Positions 37,108-45,942 of a stretch of DNA of 64,000 nt are shown piece after piece (position 1 is the first letter of the stretch; every line of letters begins with the position of its first letter). Below the pieces are notes generated by a model that was not told the origin of the DNA, did no database searches, and worked only from the letters and a program-made list of their open reading frames with translations. Both the position numbers and the translations under genes were made by a program. The stretch covers positions 74,230-138,229 of the forward strand of contig CAZHIC010000002.1 of assembly GCA_964532405.1 (NCBI GenBank), given 5' to 3'. Source of the DNA: PALSA-1006 sp964532405 (GTDB lineage Bacteria > Pseudomonadota > Gammaproteobacteria > Burkholderiales > Gallionellaceae).

Positions 37108-38852
37108 TGGTCAACATTTCTGCTTTGCGCCCCAGATACCTCAATATTTTCCTGTGGTTCCTGGCGCTGTATGCCTTTGTCATCGTCGTCCTGCAATCGA
37201 CGGGCGACGAGAAATACGAGCACCTGCATCTCGGCCTGGACACCAGCAACGCCATCCTGTCCCTGTTGCTGGCGATATTCCTGCTGGGCGAACGGCATGC
37301 CATCCAGCCGAATGTACGCAGCTACCTGATAATCGGCTTCGGCTTCGCAACCGGGACCGAATTGCTGCATGCCCTGATCGGTGTCGAATGGAGCGGCTGG
37401 TTCGCCTGGATAGAGGATTATTCGCTGACCTTGCGGCCTGCCACCTGGCCGCCTTCCACCTATGTGCTACCGCTTGCCATGGCATGGATATTTTGGCTGA
37501 AGCGGCGCAACGCCAGGCTGTCGCCCGCGTTGTTCGCGGCGGGAATGGTGCTGCTGACACTGGGTTTATTGGCACTATCGCTCTATCTGCCGCGCTATAT
37601 GGATACCGGCATACTGGGCATTCAGCGCCCGACGCAGACGCCTCTGCTGTTGCTCTGGATCGGCGTCACCGCCGTGTATTGGCGCCAGCGCCACGAACAT
37701 CGGCTATTTGAAGGGCTGGCCCTGATGGGCGTGATGTTGTTCTTGTCCGATCTGTGCATGTTGTATTCCACCTCGAATCACGAAAAATTCGCCATGATGG
37801 CGCACAGCGGCAAGCTGATCGCCTATGCCTTGCTGCATGTAATCCAGATGCGCGTGGCCGCAGAAGATGGGCGGGCACGGGATGTGGCCGAAGCGGCTCT
37901 GTTCGAGGAAAAGGAGCGTTTGCGTTTGGCGCTGGATGAGTTGCGCTACCAGAAATTCGCATTGGATCAGCATGCCATCGTCGCCACCACCGACTCGGAT
38001 GGAACGATCACCTATGTCAATCAGGGCCTGTGCGACATCAGCGGCTACTCCCAGGATGAGCTGATCGGACAGAACCATCGCTTGCTTAACTCTGGCACAC
38101 ATCCGGCGGAATTTTTTCAGGGTATGTATCAAACCCTATCGGCCGGCCAAGTGTGGCGTGGCGAGATTTGCAACCGCGCGAAAAACGGCAGCTTGTATTG
38201 GCTGATGACCACGATTGTCCCCTATCTCGACAGCGACGGAAAACCCACACAATATATCGCCATGCGCACCGACATCACCGAGCGCAAGCTGGCCGAAGCG
38301 CAAATCTACTCTCTCGCCTTCTACGACCCGCTCACCGGCCTGCCCAATCGCCGCCTGTTGAATGACCGGCTGGGACAAACGCTCGCCGCCAGCAAGCGCA
38401 GCCAGCGCTATAGCGCCCTGATGTTCATCGACCTGGATAATTTCAAACCGCTGAACGACCTGCACGGCCATGCCGTCGGGGATCTGCTGCTGGTCGAAGT
38501 GGCACACCGCATCAGCACTTGTATCCGGGAGGCCGACACGGTCGCGCGCTTCGGCGGTGATGAGTTCGTGGTGATACTCGGCGAACTCAACGAGGACAAA
38601 GCTGGCTCGGCGGCACAGGCCGGGATCGTCGCGGAAAAAATCCGCAATGCCTTGGCCGACGCGTATTCGCTGACCCTGCAACGGGATGGCGACGCGGCCG
38701 CATTTACGGTCGAGCATCACTGCACCTCCAGTATCGGTGTCGCCCTGTTCATCAATCAGGAAACCACTTCGGAAGAGGCGCTCAAGCATGCCGATCTCGC
38801 GATGTATCAAGCCAAAGCGCACGGACGGAATACCGTCCGTTTTTATGAATAG
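37107..38852 (+). CDS. Diguanylate cyclase with N-terminal membrane sensor and PAS domain
   Basis: A 581-residue protein: seven or so hydrophobic helices forming a MASE-like sensor (about 10-250), PAS domain (about 285-395) and GGDEF domain (about 400-575). GGDEF at 483-487 is intact with an RxxD inhibitory site at 474-477. It should make c-di-GMP. There is no EAL domain. Its start overlaps the ftsY stop, so it is expressed with ftsY and probably ftsE/X. The ATG at 37107 is preferred to the GTG at 37104. Confidence 0.92.
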   Translation: MVNISALRPRYLNIFLWFLALYAFVIVVLQSTGDEKYEHLHLGLDTSNAILSLLLAIFLLGERHAIQPNVRSYLIIGFGFATGTELLHALIGVEWSGWFAWIEDYSLTLRPATWPPSTYVLPLAMAWIFWLKRRNARLSPALFAAGMVLLTLGLLALSLYLPRYMDTGILGIQRPTQTPLLLLWIGVTAVYWRQRHEHRLFEGLALMGVMLFLSDLCMLYSTSNHEKFAMMAHSGKLIAYALLHVIQMRVAAEDGRARDVAEAALFEEKERLRLALDELRYQKFALDQHAIVATTDSDGTITYVNQGLCDISGYSQDELIGQNHRLLNSGTHPAEFFQGMYQTLSAGQVWRGEICNRAKNGSLYWLMTTIVPYLDSDGKPTQYIAMRTDITERKLAEAQIYSLAFYDPLTGLPNRRLLNDRLGQTLAASKRSQRYSALMFIDLDNFKPLNDLHGHAVGDLLLVEVAHRISTCIREADTVARFGGDEFVVILGELNEDKAGSAAQAGIVAEKIRNALADAYSLTLQRDGDAAAFTVEHHCTSSIGVALFINQETTSEEALKHADLAMYQAKAHGRNTVRFYE

Positions 38853-38896
38853 CTAACGGCACGCTAGCCAATACCCGGTAAACGAGGTTCGTCGAT

Positions 38897-39550
38897 ATGA
38901 TCAAATTCAACCAAGTCCACAAGCGCTATCCCGGCGGGCATGAAGCCCTCAAGAACTTGAGCTTCGAGATCGCCGAAGGCGAGATGGTGTTCCTCACCGG
39001 ACACTCCGGCGCGGGCAAAAGCACGCTGCTCAAACTCATCGCCGCCATTGAGCGCCCCAACAGCGGCAGTGTTGTCGTGAAGGGGCAAAACACCAAATCG
39101 CTCAAGAGCGGTGCGCTGCCTTATTTGCGCCGCAACTTTGGCCTCATCTTTCAAGATCACAAATTATTATTCGACCGCAACGCTTTCGACAACGTGATGT
39201 TGCCGCTACAGATTTGCGGCTTCGATCACCGCGAAAGCGCCAAACGCGTGCGCGCCGCACTGGACAAAGTCGGCTTGCTCAAGCGCGAAAAAGCCCACCC
39301 CATCGCTTTGTCGGGAGGCGAACAACAGCGTTTGTGCATCGCGCGCGCCATCGTCAACCGCCCTTCCATACTGCTTGCCGACGAACCGACCGGCAATCTC
39401 GACACGGAGTATTCCGGCGAGATTATGCACATCTTCAAGTCGTTCCATCAGGTCGGCGTGACGCTGCTCATCTCCACCCACGACGAAGCGATCCTGCGCC
39501 AATTTCCGGCACGCGCGCTGGCACTGAAACACGGGGAATTGCAACCATGA
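38897..39550 (+). CDS. ftsE: Cell-division ATP-binding protein FtsE
   Basis: A 217-residue ABC ATPase: Walker [10 protein letters not shown] (35-43), signature LSGGEQQR (near 136) and Walker [14 protein letters not shown]. With FtsX it forms a membrane machine that activates septal peptidoglycan hydrolases. It lies 44 nt after the cyclase gene and overlaps ftsX by 4 nt (ATGA). Confidence 0.97.
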   Translation: MIKFNQVHKRYPGGHEALKNLSFEIAEGEMVFLTGHSGAGKSTLLKLIAAIERPNSGSVVVKGQNTKSLKSGALPYLRRNFGLIFQDHKLLFDRNAFDNVMLPLQICGFDHRESAKRVRAALDKVGLLKREKAHPIALSGGEQQRLCIARAIVNRPSILLADEPTGNLDTEYSGEIMHIFKSFHQVGVTLLISTHDEAILRQFPARALALKHGELQP

Positions 39551-40455
39551 AGAACGCCGCGATCCAACATTTGCGGGTAATCCGTTTTACCGTGCAGCGC
39601 CTATGGCATACGCCCGTTGCTAGCCTGCTCAATATTCTGGTCATCGGCATCGCGCTGAGTCTGCCCGTCGGCGGTTATGTACTGCTGAAAAACGTACAAG
39701 GCTTGGCGCAGCAGATGGCGGGAACGCCGCAAATCAGCGCCTTCCTTGCCATGGGAACCAGCCAGGACGAGATTGCGCGCATCGGCAAACAACTCAAAGA
39801 GCATGGCGCGGTCGATCATATCGAATTCGTGCCGCGCGATTTGGCGCTAAAGCAATTGCAACTCAGTACGGGCTTGGCGGATGTGGTTGGCGGGCTCGTT
39901 CAAAATCCGTTGCCGGATGCTTTCATCATCTACCCTATCGCTTTGGATGCGCAAAAGCTGGAACTGCTGCGCGACGACCTGAAGTCATGGCCGAAGTTCG
40001 AGCATGTACAACTGGATTCAGCCTGGGCGCACAAATTGGAAGCCCTGCTACAATTCGCCCGGCTGGCGGTATTGATATTGGCGGCGATGCTCAGCTTCGC
40101 TTTGGTCGCCATCACCTTCAACACGATACGCCTGCAAATCCTGACCCAGCGCGATGAGATCGAAGTCTCCAAACTGATCGGCGCGACCAACGGATTCATC
40201 CGCCGCCCGTTCTTGTATTTTGGTCTCATACAGGGAATGCTGGGAGGCGCCGCGGCTTGGCTCATCATCGCCTCCAGCTTGATTTTATTAAACTACAGCC
40301 TTGCCGGACTGGCCCAGCTTTATGCCAGCAGTTTTAGCCTGAAACATCTGTCGCTGGGCGACAGCCTTTCATTGTGGGGATTTTCGGCCTATTTAGGCTG
40401 GCTGGGAGCGTGGTTATCCGTTTCACAACATCTCTGGCAAATCGAACCCAAATAA
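39547..40455 (+). CDS. ftsX: Cell-division permease FtsX
   Basis: A 302-residue membrane partner of FtsE with four hydrophobic spans (near 25-45, 175-195, 220-245 and 270-290) and an extracytoplasmic loop between the first two that recruits hydrolase activators. The RDEIEVSKLIGATNGFIRRPFL cytoplasmic loop is a family marker. The start ATG overlaps the ftsE stop; the open frame upstream is inside ftsE. Confidence 0.96.
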   Translation: MKNAAIQHLRVIRFTVQRLWHTPVASLLNILVIGIALSLPVGGYVLLKNVQGLAQQMAGTPQISAFLAMGTSQDEIARIGKQLKEHGAVDHIEFVPRDLALKQLQLSTGLADVVGGLVQNPLPDAFIIYPIALDAQKLELLRDDLKSWPKFEHVQLDSAWAHKLEALLQFARLAVLILAAMLSFALVAITFNTIRLQILTQRDEIEVSKLIGATNGFIRRPFLYFGLIQGMLGGAAAWLIIASSLILLNYSLAGLAQLYASSFSLKHLSLGDSLSLWGFSAYLGWLGAWLSVSQHLWQIEPK

Positions 40456-40456
40456 C

Positions 40457-40484
40457 TTTCAATTGCTGTCGAAAATGATATCTA
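40457..40484 (+). promoter_or_regulatory. Candidate sigma-70 promoter of rpoH
   Basis: TTTCAA (40457-40462) and TATCTA (40479-40484) with 16-nt spacing lie just ahead of rpoH. The -10 box runs into the CIRCE element, as expected for a repressed promoter. It is weak by consensus. Confidence 0.4.
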
Positions 40485-40508
40485 GCACTCCGCTGACGCG
40501 AGTGCTAA
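40482..40508. promoter_or_regulatory. CIRCE element (HrcA operator) before rpoH
   Basis: CTAGCACTC-N9-GAGTGCTAA matches the CIRCE consensus (TTAGCACTC-N9-GAGTGCTAA) at 17 of 18 arm positions. It lies 24 nt before the rpoH ATG. HrcA bound here would repress rpoH at normal temperature. Confidence 0.88.
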
Positions 40509-40532
40509 AATTGTTCAAAGGAGGTATTAACC

Positions 40533-41384
40533 ATGAGCTATAACCTATCGTTGCCTGTGCCGTCTGCTGTTGGCAGTATTGACAGTTACATCACGTCGGT
40601 TAAGCATTTTCCTGTACTGACACAGGAAGAGGAGTTGGATTTAGCTACGCGTTTTCGCCGCGATAATGACTTGGATGCTGCGCGTGCCTTGGTGTTGTCT
40701 CATCTGCGCGTGGTGGTGAGTGTTGCGCGCGGATATGCTGGATACGGTCTGCCCCATGCCGATCTGATTCAAGAAGGCAACATCGGATTGATGAAGGCCG
40801 TTAAACGCTATGATCCAGAGAGGGGTGTGCGTTTAGTGTCGTTCGCGCTGCATTGGATACGCGCGGAAATGCATGAATATATTTTGCGCAATTGGCGCTT
40901 GGTGAAAATTGCCACGACCAAGGCACAGCGCAAATTGTTCTTTAATTTGCGCAGTATGAAACAAGGCTTGGGTACGCTGCAGCCGCAAGAGGTTTCACGT
41001 ATCGCACAGGAATTGAATGTCAGTGAACGCGACGTGGTGGAGATGGAAACCCGTTTCGGCAATCACGAAATGTCGCTGGATCCCGAATCGGCTGACGACG
41101 AACACAGTTTTGCCCCGATAGCTTATCTGTCTGCCGACTCCGAGAACGAGCCAGATCAGGTGCTTGAGCGTATCGAATTTGAAAAACTGGAAAGTGCTGG
41201 CTTGAAACATGCGCTGGAGAGCTTGGACGAGCGCAGCCGTCGTATCATCGAGGCTCGTTGGCTGAATAGTGAACGCAGCGCAACACTGCACGACCTCGCT
41301 GCCGAATTCAATGTTTCTGCGGAACGTATTCGCCAAATCGAACAAAAGGCGATGGACAAGATGCGCGCCGCAATGACCGCGTAA
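40533..41384 (+). CDS. rpoH: RNA polymerase heat-shock sigma factor (sigma-32)
   Basis: A 283-residue group 3 sigma factor. Region 2 (DLIQEGNIGLMKAVKRYD), the diagnostic RpoH box QRKLFFNLR (132-140) and a region 4 helix-turn-helix near the C-terminus are all present. It directs heat-shock transcription. The ribosome site AAAGGAGGT is near perfect, and a CIRCE element precedes the gene, so it may be under HrcA control as well. A terminator follows at 41403. Confidence 0.97.
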   Translation: MSYNLSLPVPSAVGSIDSYITSVKHFPVLTQEEELDLATRFRRDNDLDAARALVLSHLRVVVSVARGYAGYGLPHADLIQEGNIGLMKAVKRYDPERGVRLVSFALHWIRAEMHEYILRNWRLVKIATTKAQRKLFFNLRSMKQGLGTLQPQEVSRIAQELNVSERDVVEMETRFGNHEMSLDPESADDEHSFAPIAYLSADSENEPDQVLERIEFEKLESAGLKHALESLDERSRRIIEARWLNSERSATLHDLAAEFNVSAERIRQIEQKAMDKMRAAMTA

Positions 41385-41402
41385 AAGGTTTGTAAATGTA
41401 AT

Positions 41403-41435
41403 AAAAAAGCCGTGGAAATCATCCTCGGCTTTTTT
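41403..41435. terminator. Shared rho-independent terminator rpoH/sspB
   Basis: AAAAAAGCCG ... CGGCTTTTTT forms a 10-bp stem with T-runs on both strands, between converging rpoH and sspB. It touches the sspB stop codon. Confidence 0.85.
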
Positions 41436-41853
41436 ATTTCACGACCCTAAGTTTAGGCTTTCCCTGATGTTTAGAACCGCTAGGCGGCCCATCATCCCCG
41501 CCTGTATTATTTTCGACGGCGGCACTCAAAATCGGCGAGGAGTCTTGCCCCTGAAAAACCAGACCTTGCCCATTCTCTTTGGCAAAGATGCCCATCACTG
41601 ACGCGATTGGAACGATAATTTGATGTGAAACCCCGCCGAAACGACCGCCACAAGTGATGTCTTCGTTACCCATGTGCAGATTTCTGACTGCATCCACGCT
41701 GATGTTCAGAACGATCTTGCCTTCTTTCACATAGCCCATCGGCACCTGCGTATATTCATCCACCTGCACTGCCAAATAGGGCGTCAGTCCACTATCAGCA
41801 CACCAATCGTAAATTGCACGAATCAAATACGGCTTGGTGGATATTTCACTCAC
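41434..41853 (-). CDS. sspB: ClpXP protease specificity-enhancing factor SspB
   Basis: A 139-residue adaptor that delivers ssrA-tagged proteins to ClpXP. The substrate-binding domain (about 1-105) begins KPYLIRAIYDWCADSG and includes the CGGRFGGVSHQIIVP block. A flexible linker follows, then the short C-terminal ClpX-binding tail (KPKLRVVK). Its ATG overlaps the sspA stop (ATGA). Confidence 0.95.
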   Translation of the reverse strand: MSEISTKPYLIRAIYDWCADSGLTPYLAVQVDEYTQVPMGYVKEGKIVLNISVDAVRNLHMGNEDITCGGRFGGVSHQIIVPIASVMGIFAKENGQGLVFQGQDSSPILSAAVENNTGGDDGPPSGSKHQGKPKLRVVK

Positions 41854-42449
41854 TTACGCATCGCTTTTTCTGAGGGTGTCATCGCTTCGCTATAGGCAGG
41901 ACGAGAAAATAACCGTTCCGCATATTTCATCAATGGCGCGGCTTCCTTATCCAGCTGGATACCGTAATGATCCAAACGCCACAACAACGGGGCAATCGCC
42001 ACATCCAGCATGGAGAACTCATCACCCAGCATAAATTTTTGCTTGGTGAAAACAGGCGAGATTTGGGTCAGATTTTCGCGCACCGCAGCACGGGCTTTTT
42101 CCACTGTCTTCGCCACACCGCTTTCCAAGCCGTCGATATGACAAAATAATTCCTGCTCGAAGCGGTGCAGAAACAGCCGGGCGCGGGCGCGCATCACCGG
42201 ATCGGCCGGCATCAATTGCGGATGCGGGAAACGCTCATCGATGTATTCATTGATGATGTTCGCTTCATACAGAATCAAATCGCGTTCGACCAACACCGGT
42301 ACCTTGTTGTACGGATTCATTACCACGAGATCTTCAGGCTTATTGAAAACATCGACATCAATAACTTGAAAATCCATGCCTTTTTCAAACAGCACTATGC
42401 GGCAGCGGTGGCTATAGGGACAAATCGTTCCCGAATACAGTGTCATCAT
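41850..42449 (-). CDS. sspA: Stringent starvation protein A
   Basis: A 200-residue glutathione-transferase-fold protein that binds RNA polymerase in other bacteria. MTLYSGTICPYSHRCRIVLFEKGM is split here as MMTLYSG then CPYSHR; NEYIDERFPHPQLMP is the family block. The start is the ATG at 42449 (or 42446); the in-frame TTG at 42461 is unlikely. It begins 8 nt after actF, so the sspAB pair is joined to the respiratory operon. Confidence 0.95.
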   Translation of the reverse strand: MMTLYSGTICPYSHRCRIVLFEKGMDFQVIDVDVFNKPEDLVVMNPYNKVPVLVERDLILYEANIINEYIDERFPHPQLMPADPVMRARARLFLHRFEQELFCHIDGLESGVAKTVEKARAAVRENLTQISPVFTKQKFMLGDEFSMLDVAIAPLLWRLDHYGIQLDKEAAPLMKYAERLFSRPAYSEAMTPSEKAMRK

Positions 42450-42457
42450 CGCGCGGC

Positions 42458-43474
42458 TCAACCCTTTATCAGGTGGTTGCGACGCATCGCACCACCGACC
42501 AATTTATATCCAATAAATGCAACCACGGCAGTGACTACAATGCCCCACAGCACAGGAATCGTACCCGTCCCGTTGATACCCGCGATCCATGTGTATCTCT
42601 CACAAATCGTGCCCAAAATAATCCCTCCGGCAATACCCAATATCACATTGGGCGAATGACGCGAGTTGGGAAAAGACAACACCGCAAACGGAATAACAAA
42701 TTTCAGGAACACCATCATCCACCACAGCACGCTGTAATCACCGTTTTGCATAGCCATCACGCGATCCACTTCGTCGCCGATATTGCCGTACCAGATCGTT
42801 AGATACTGTGCAAAGAAGGTGTACATCCACAGCAGCGTAAAGGCCAACATCATCTGCGCCATATAATTGTAAATATAGCCTTTTACTTTGTGCACCAGCT
42901 TGTCGCGCGTGTTCAACACGGAGATCCAGATCGTGAGGAATGCCAGGAACATGCCGAAGTTGCTGATGACGACTTGCAAGCCGTAGATCGCACTGTGCCA
43001 AGCAGGCTGCAACGTCATCTCAAAATCCCACGCCACCATCGTGCCGTAAAGCACATAAAGAAAGGGAACCCATGTTGCGATGGTATGAAAACGCGCAGCA
43101 TCTTCTGCACTGCGTTCGCTCACTTCTTGACGTTTGATGAAAATCCAGGACAGATACATCACCGTCAGCATCCCGATGATCTCGCGCGCAGCCAACAGTG
43201 GTAGTGTGTACCAGCCCGGCATGTGCACATCTTCGCCATGCGAAATGTGACCGATCCACGGAAAAGTGTGCTCCCCGCCAACCAGCAAAATGATCAGCAT
43301 GACAAAGGCCAGCGGGAACAATGCAAATAGTGACACTGCGATTTGACGCACTTCAAAACGCCATTTCGCCCCGACCAGATACAGCACCGAACACAGTGCT
43401 ACACCGCTAAATGCCAAGCATAGTACCACCAGAAAATTAACCGATAAAACTGCCCAGTTGCTATAAGAAATCAT
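42458..43474 (-). CDS. actF: Alternative complex III subunit ActF
   Basis: A 338-residue integral membrane protein with about ten spans of the NrfD/PsrC type. It is the second quinol-side membrane subunit of alternative complex III. HGEDVHMPGWYTLPLLAAREI and ERYTWIAGINGTGTIP are visible marks. The ATG at 43474 is preferred, since the frame further up (to 43543) overlaps actE. It ends the act series and is followed by sspA. Confidence 0.9.
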   Translation of the reverse strand: MISYSNWAVLSVNFLVVLCLAFSGVALCSVLYLVGAKWRFEVRQIAVSLFALFPLAFVMLIILLVGGEHTFPWIGHISHGEDVHMPGWYTLPLLAAREIIGMLTVMYLSWIFIKRQEVSERSAEDAARFHTIATWVPFLYVLYGTMVAWDFEMTLQPAWHSAIYGLQVVISNFGMFLAFLTIWISVLNTRDKLVHKVKGYIYNYMAQMMLAFTLLWMYTFFAQYLTIWYGNIGDEVDRVMAMQNGDYSVLWWMMVFLKFVIPFAVLSFPNSRHSPNVILGIAGGIILGTICERYTWIAGINGTGTIPVLWGIVVTAVVAFIGYKLVGGAMRRNHLIKG

Positions 43475-43487
43475 TGCGTTACCTCCC

Positions 43488-44021
43488 TTATTTCTTGGCC
43501 ACAGGCGCAGTGGCCGGTGCCTTCTGCACAACCTTGCGCACATAGTTGACTACGTGCCAACGTTCGGTCGGCGACAGGTCGTTGGCATAAGTCGGCATGA
43601 CTGCTCCGCCGAAAGTCATATAACCAAAGATGAAGCCATCGCTACGCCCTTTGGTCTGATCTGCGGACAAATCGTAGGGCTTCAGCGCCAACTTTGCCCC
43701 GACGAACCCGTCACCCTGCCCTGCTTTTCCATGACAGGGAACGCAGTAAATCTCGAATAACCGAGCACCCGTCGCAACGGACTTTTCATCTGCCACGATG
43801 GGGTTATTTAACTTCTCGGCTGCGGCGGCATCCTTGACGATAGTCATGGTGCCCGGAACGGGAACGGATCGTTTCGGAAACGGAACCATACCCGGATTAG
43901 CGGGATCGGTACTTTCCTGCGGCTTGGTGCTCACCTGATTCGCCATGTCCTGCGACCACGGCCAAGCTTGTGCCAATACAGGCGTCAACATCAATACAAC
44001 TGCTAAGGATAGTTTTTTCAT
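43488..44021 (-). CDS. actE: Alternative complex III cytochrome c subunit ActE
   Basis: A 177-residue monohaem c-type cytochrome with a signal peptide (about 1-19, LAQA-WP) and one CVPCH haem site. VMPTYANDLSPTERWHVVNYVR carries the distal Met region (M in AVMPTY). It carries electrons out of the complex toward an oxidase. Start overlaps actD stop by 4 nt. Confidence 0.92.
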   Translation of the reverse strand: MKKLSLAVVLMLTPVLAQAWPWSQDMANQVSTKPQESTDPANPGMVPFPKRSVPVPGTMTIVKDAAAAEKLNNPIVADEKSVATGARLFEIYCVPCHGKAGQGDGFVGAKLALKPYDLSADQTKGRSDGFIFGYMTFGGAVMPTYANDLSPTERWHVVNYVRKVVQKAPATAPVAKK

Positions 44022-44545
44022 TTCCCCGCCTCTTCCTGAATCTCCAACGCCCCGTGATCGAGGAACACCTTTTTAATTTTAACCATCGCGGACACGTCTG
44101 CTTTGATCAAAATGCCGATCTGGTCTTCGGACACTTTGGCACTATACAACGGCGAACGTTTAGCCGGAAGGCCTGCACACACCAAGAAGCCCAGCACCGA
44201 AATAAATACGCCGCCCAGAATAAACATTTCATAGGTCAGCACAAAATTGGGCGGAAAAGGCACGATCGGCTTGCCGCCCTTAATTTGTGCAAAAAAGTTA
44301 GCCTGTGCGCCGGAAATCAAAAAGAATCCCAGCAAACCACCCATGAGAGCACCGCCCAAAGTGAACCATTGCACGTTGGCAGAACGCTTGCCCAGAATAT
44401 TTTCCACCTCAGGGTGCTCAATGGGCGACTTCAATGTTAAATCGTCGAAGTTAAACCCTTTGATGTCCGCCGCGCGCAATTCAAAAATTGCGGCCTCGGC
44501 ATCATCGAAGTTATTAAACAACGCGAGTATGTGATGTTGGCTCAT
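44018..44545 (-). CDS. actD: Alternative complex III subunit ActD (DUF3341)
   Basis: A 175-residue protein with two hydrophobic spans (about 60-80 and 105-125) and an N-terminal domain HHILALFNNFDDAEAAI typical of the DUF3341 family. It anchors the membrane and periplasmic parts. It overlaps actC by one base (TGATG). Confidence 0.92.
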   Translation of the reverse strand: MSQHHILALFNNFDDAEAAIFELRAADIKGFNFDDLTLKSPIEHPEVENILGKRSANVQWFTLGGALMGGLLGFFLISGAQANFFAQIKGGKPIVPFPPNFVLTYEMFILGGVFISVLGFLVCAGLPAKRSPLYSAKVSEDQIGILIKADVSAMVKIKKVFLDHGALEIQEEAGK

Positions 44546-45915
44546 CAGTGCGCTCCCTTCTCTTCTGCAAACTCATTTTTCTTCAGCGCAAGGCTACGGT
44601 GGTACACCATCTCCTTCACTTCGTACATGGAAACAGAGGGGAATACTTTGCAGAACACCATGAACAGAAAAGTGAACCAGCCAAAACTACCAAACACGAT
44701 GCCCCACTGAATCATGCTGGGCCACTGGTTGCCATCCCATGTCCAAGGATAGTAACCGTGCGAGAACGTGGGCGCCACAATCATCCAGCGCTCCAGCCAC
44801 ATGCCCAAGTTCAGCAGCAACGACACGGCAAACAATACCGGGATGTTGGTCTGGAAGCGCTTGAACGCGAGCGTCAACGGCACAACCGAGCCGCAGAAAA
44901 TCATCATCCACCAGAAGGGAGCAAAGGGACCGATCGCCTTTTGGATTAACAGGTCTTTGGACGCCTGGTCATGGCTGTACCACACGGAAGCAAACTCGAC
45001 TGCGTTCAGATAAGTCCACACCATCGAAATCGCGAAAGTTAAACGAACCACTTTCTTCAAAATCGGCAGGGTCATGTATTCCTCGAACCTGAACACATAA
45101 CGCAAAATGATGAACAGCGTAATGATCGCGGCACAACCGGAATATAAAGCACCTGCCACGAAGTACGGAGGGAACGAAGTCACGTGCCAGCCGGGCTGTT
45201 GCGACATGGCGAAGTCGGAAGCCACGATGGAGTGCACCGACACCGCCAGCGGAATCAGGAAGCAAGCCACGGTCAGGTAGGTAACGCGGAAGTTGCGCCA
45301 TTGACGGTCAGTACCCTCCCAGCCCAGCGACAAAATGGTGTACAGCTTCTTGCGCCAGCCCGGATGCAGGTGGTCGCGACAGATCGCCAAGTCGGGGATC
45401 ATGCCGATGAACAGGAAGATCACCGACGAGCTGAGGTAAGTGAAAATCGCCATCGCGTCCCACAGCAGCGGGGACTGGAAGTTCGGCCACAGGCCACGTT
45501 CGTTCGGGTAAGGCAGCGAGTAGTAGAATTGCCACAAACGCCCCAAGTGCACCATCACAAACAGACCTGCTGTCATCAGCGAGAACGTCGTCATCGCTTC
45601 CGCAAAACGGTAAATCGGCTTACGCCAGTCCGCATGCATCAGGTGCAAGATCGCCGACAGCAACGTGCCGGAGTGGCTCATCCCAATCCAGAAAATAAAA
45701 GTGGCGATGTACAAACCCCACACATGAGGGTTATTCATGTTCGCCACACCCATGCCGATTTGGTACTGGTAAATTTCGCAACCCAAACCGGTACCGAACA
45801 TCGCCAACGCAACAACCAAAATCACCCAGTACAGCTTTCTGGGCGACTCCAAACTCTTGAGCACGTCGCCATTGATCTTTGCCCAGGCAATGCTCTCGCT
45901 AATATCTTTTTCCAT
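44545..45915 (-). CDS. actC: Alternative complex III membrane subunit ActC (NrfD-like)
   Basis: A 456-residue NrfD-family membrane protein with about ten helices; the quinol-binding and proton-channel subunit. Blocks IGMSHSGTLLSAILHLMHADWR and FAEAMTTFSLMTAGLFVMVHLGR match ActC. The ATG at 45915 is chosen; a GTG two codons earlier is possible. It is 27 nt downstream of actB2. Confidence 0.94.
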   Translation of the reverse strand: MEKDISESIAWAKINGDVLKSLESPRKLYWVILVVALAMFGTGLGCEIYQYQIGMGVANMNNPHVWGLYIATFIFWIGMSHSGTLLSAILHLMHADWRKPIYRFAEAMTTFSLMTAGLFVMVHLGRLWQFYYSLPYPNERGLWPNFQSPLLWDAMAIFTYLSSSVIFLFIGMIPDLAICRDHLHPGWRKKLYTILSLGWEGTDRQWRNFRVTYLTVACFLIPLAVSVHSIVASDFAMSQQPGWHVTSFPPYFVAGALYSGCAAIITLFIILRYVFRFEEYMTLPILKKVVRLTFAISMVWTYLNAVEFASVWYSHDQASKDLLIQKAIGPFAPFWWMMIFCGSVVPLTLAFKRFQTNIPVLFAVSLLLNLGMWLERWMIVAPTFSHGYYPWTWDGNQWPSMIQWGIVFGSFGWFTFLFMVFCKVFPSVSMYEVKEMVYHRSLALKKNEFAEEKGAH

Positions 45916-45942
45916 TGTCACTTGTCCCTTTTACTTGTGCCT

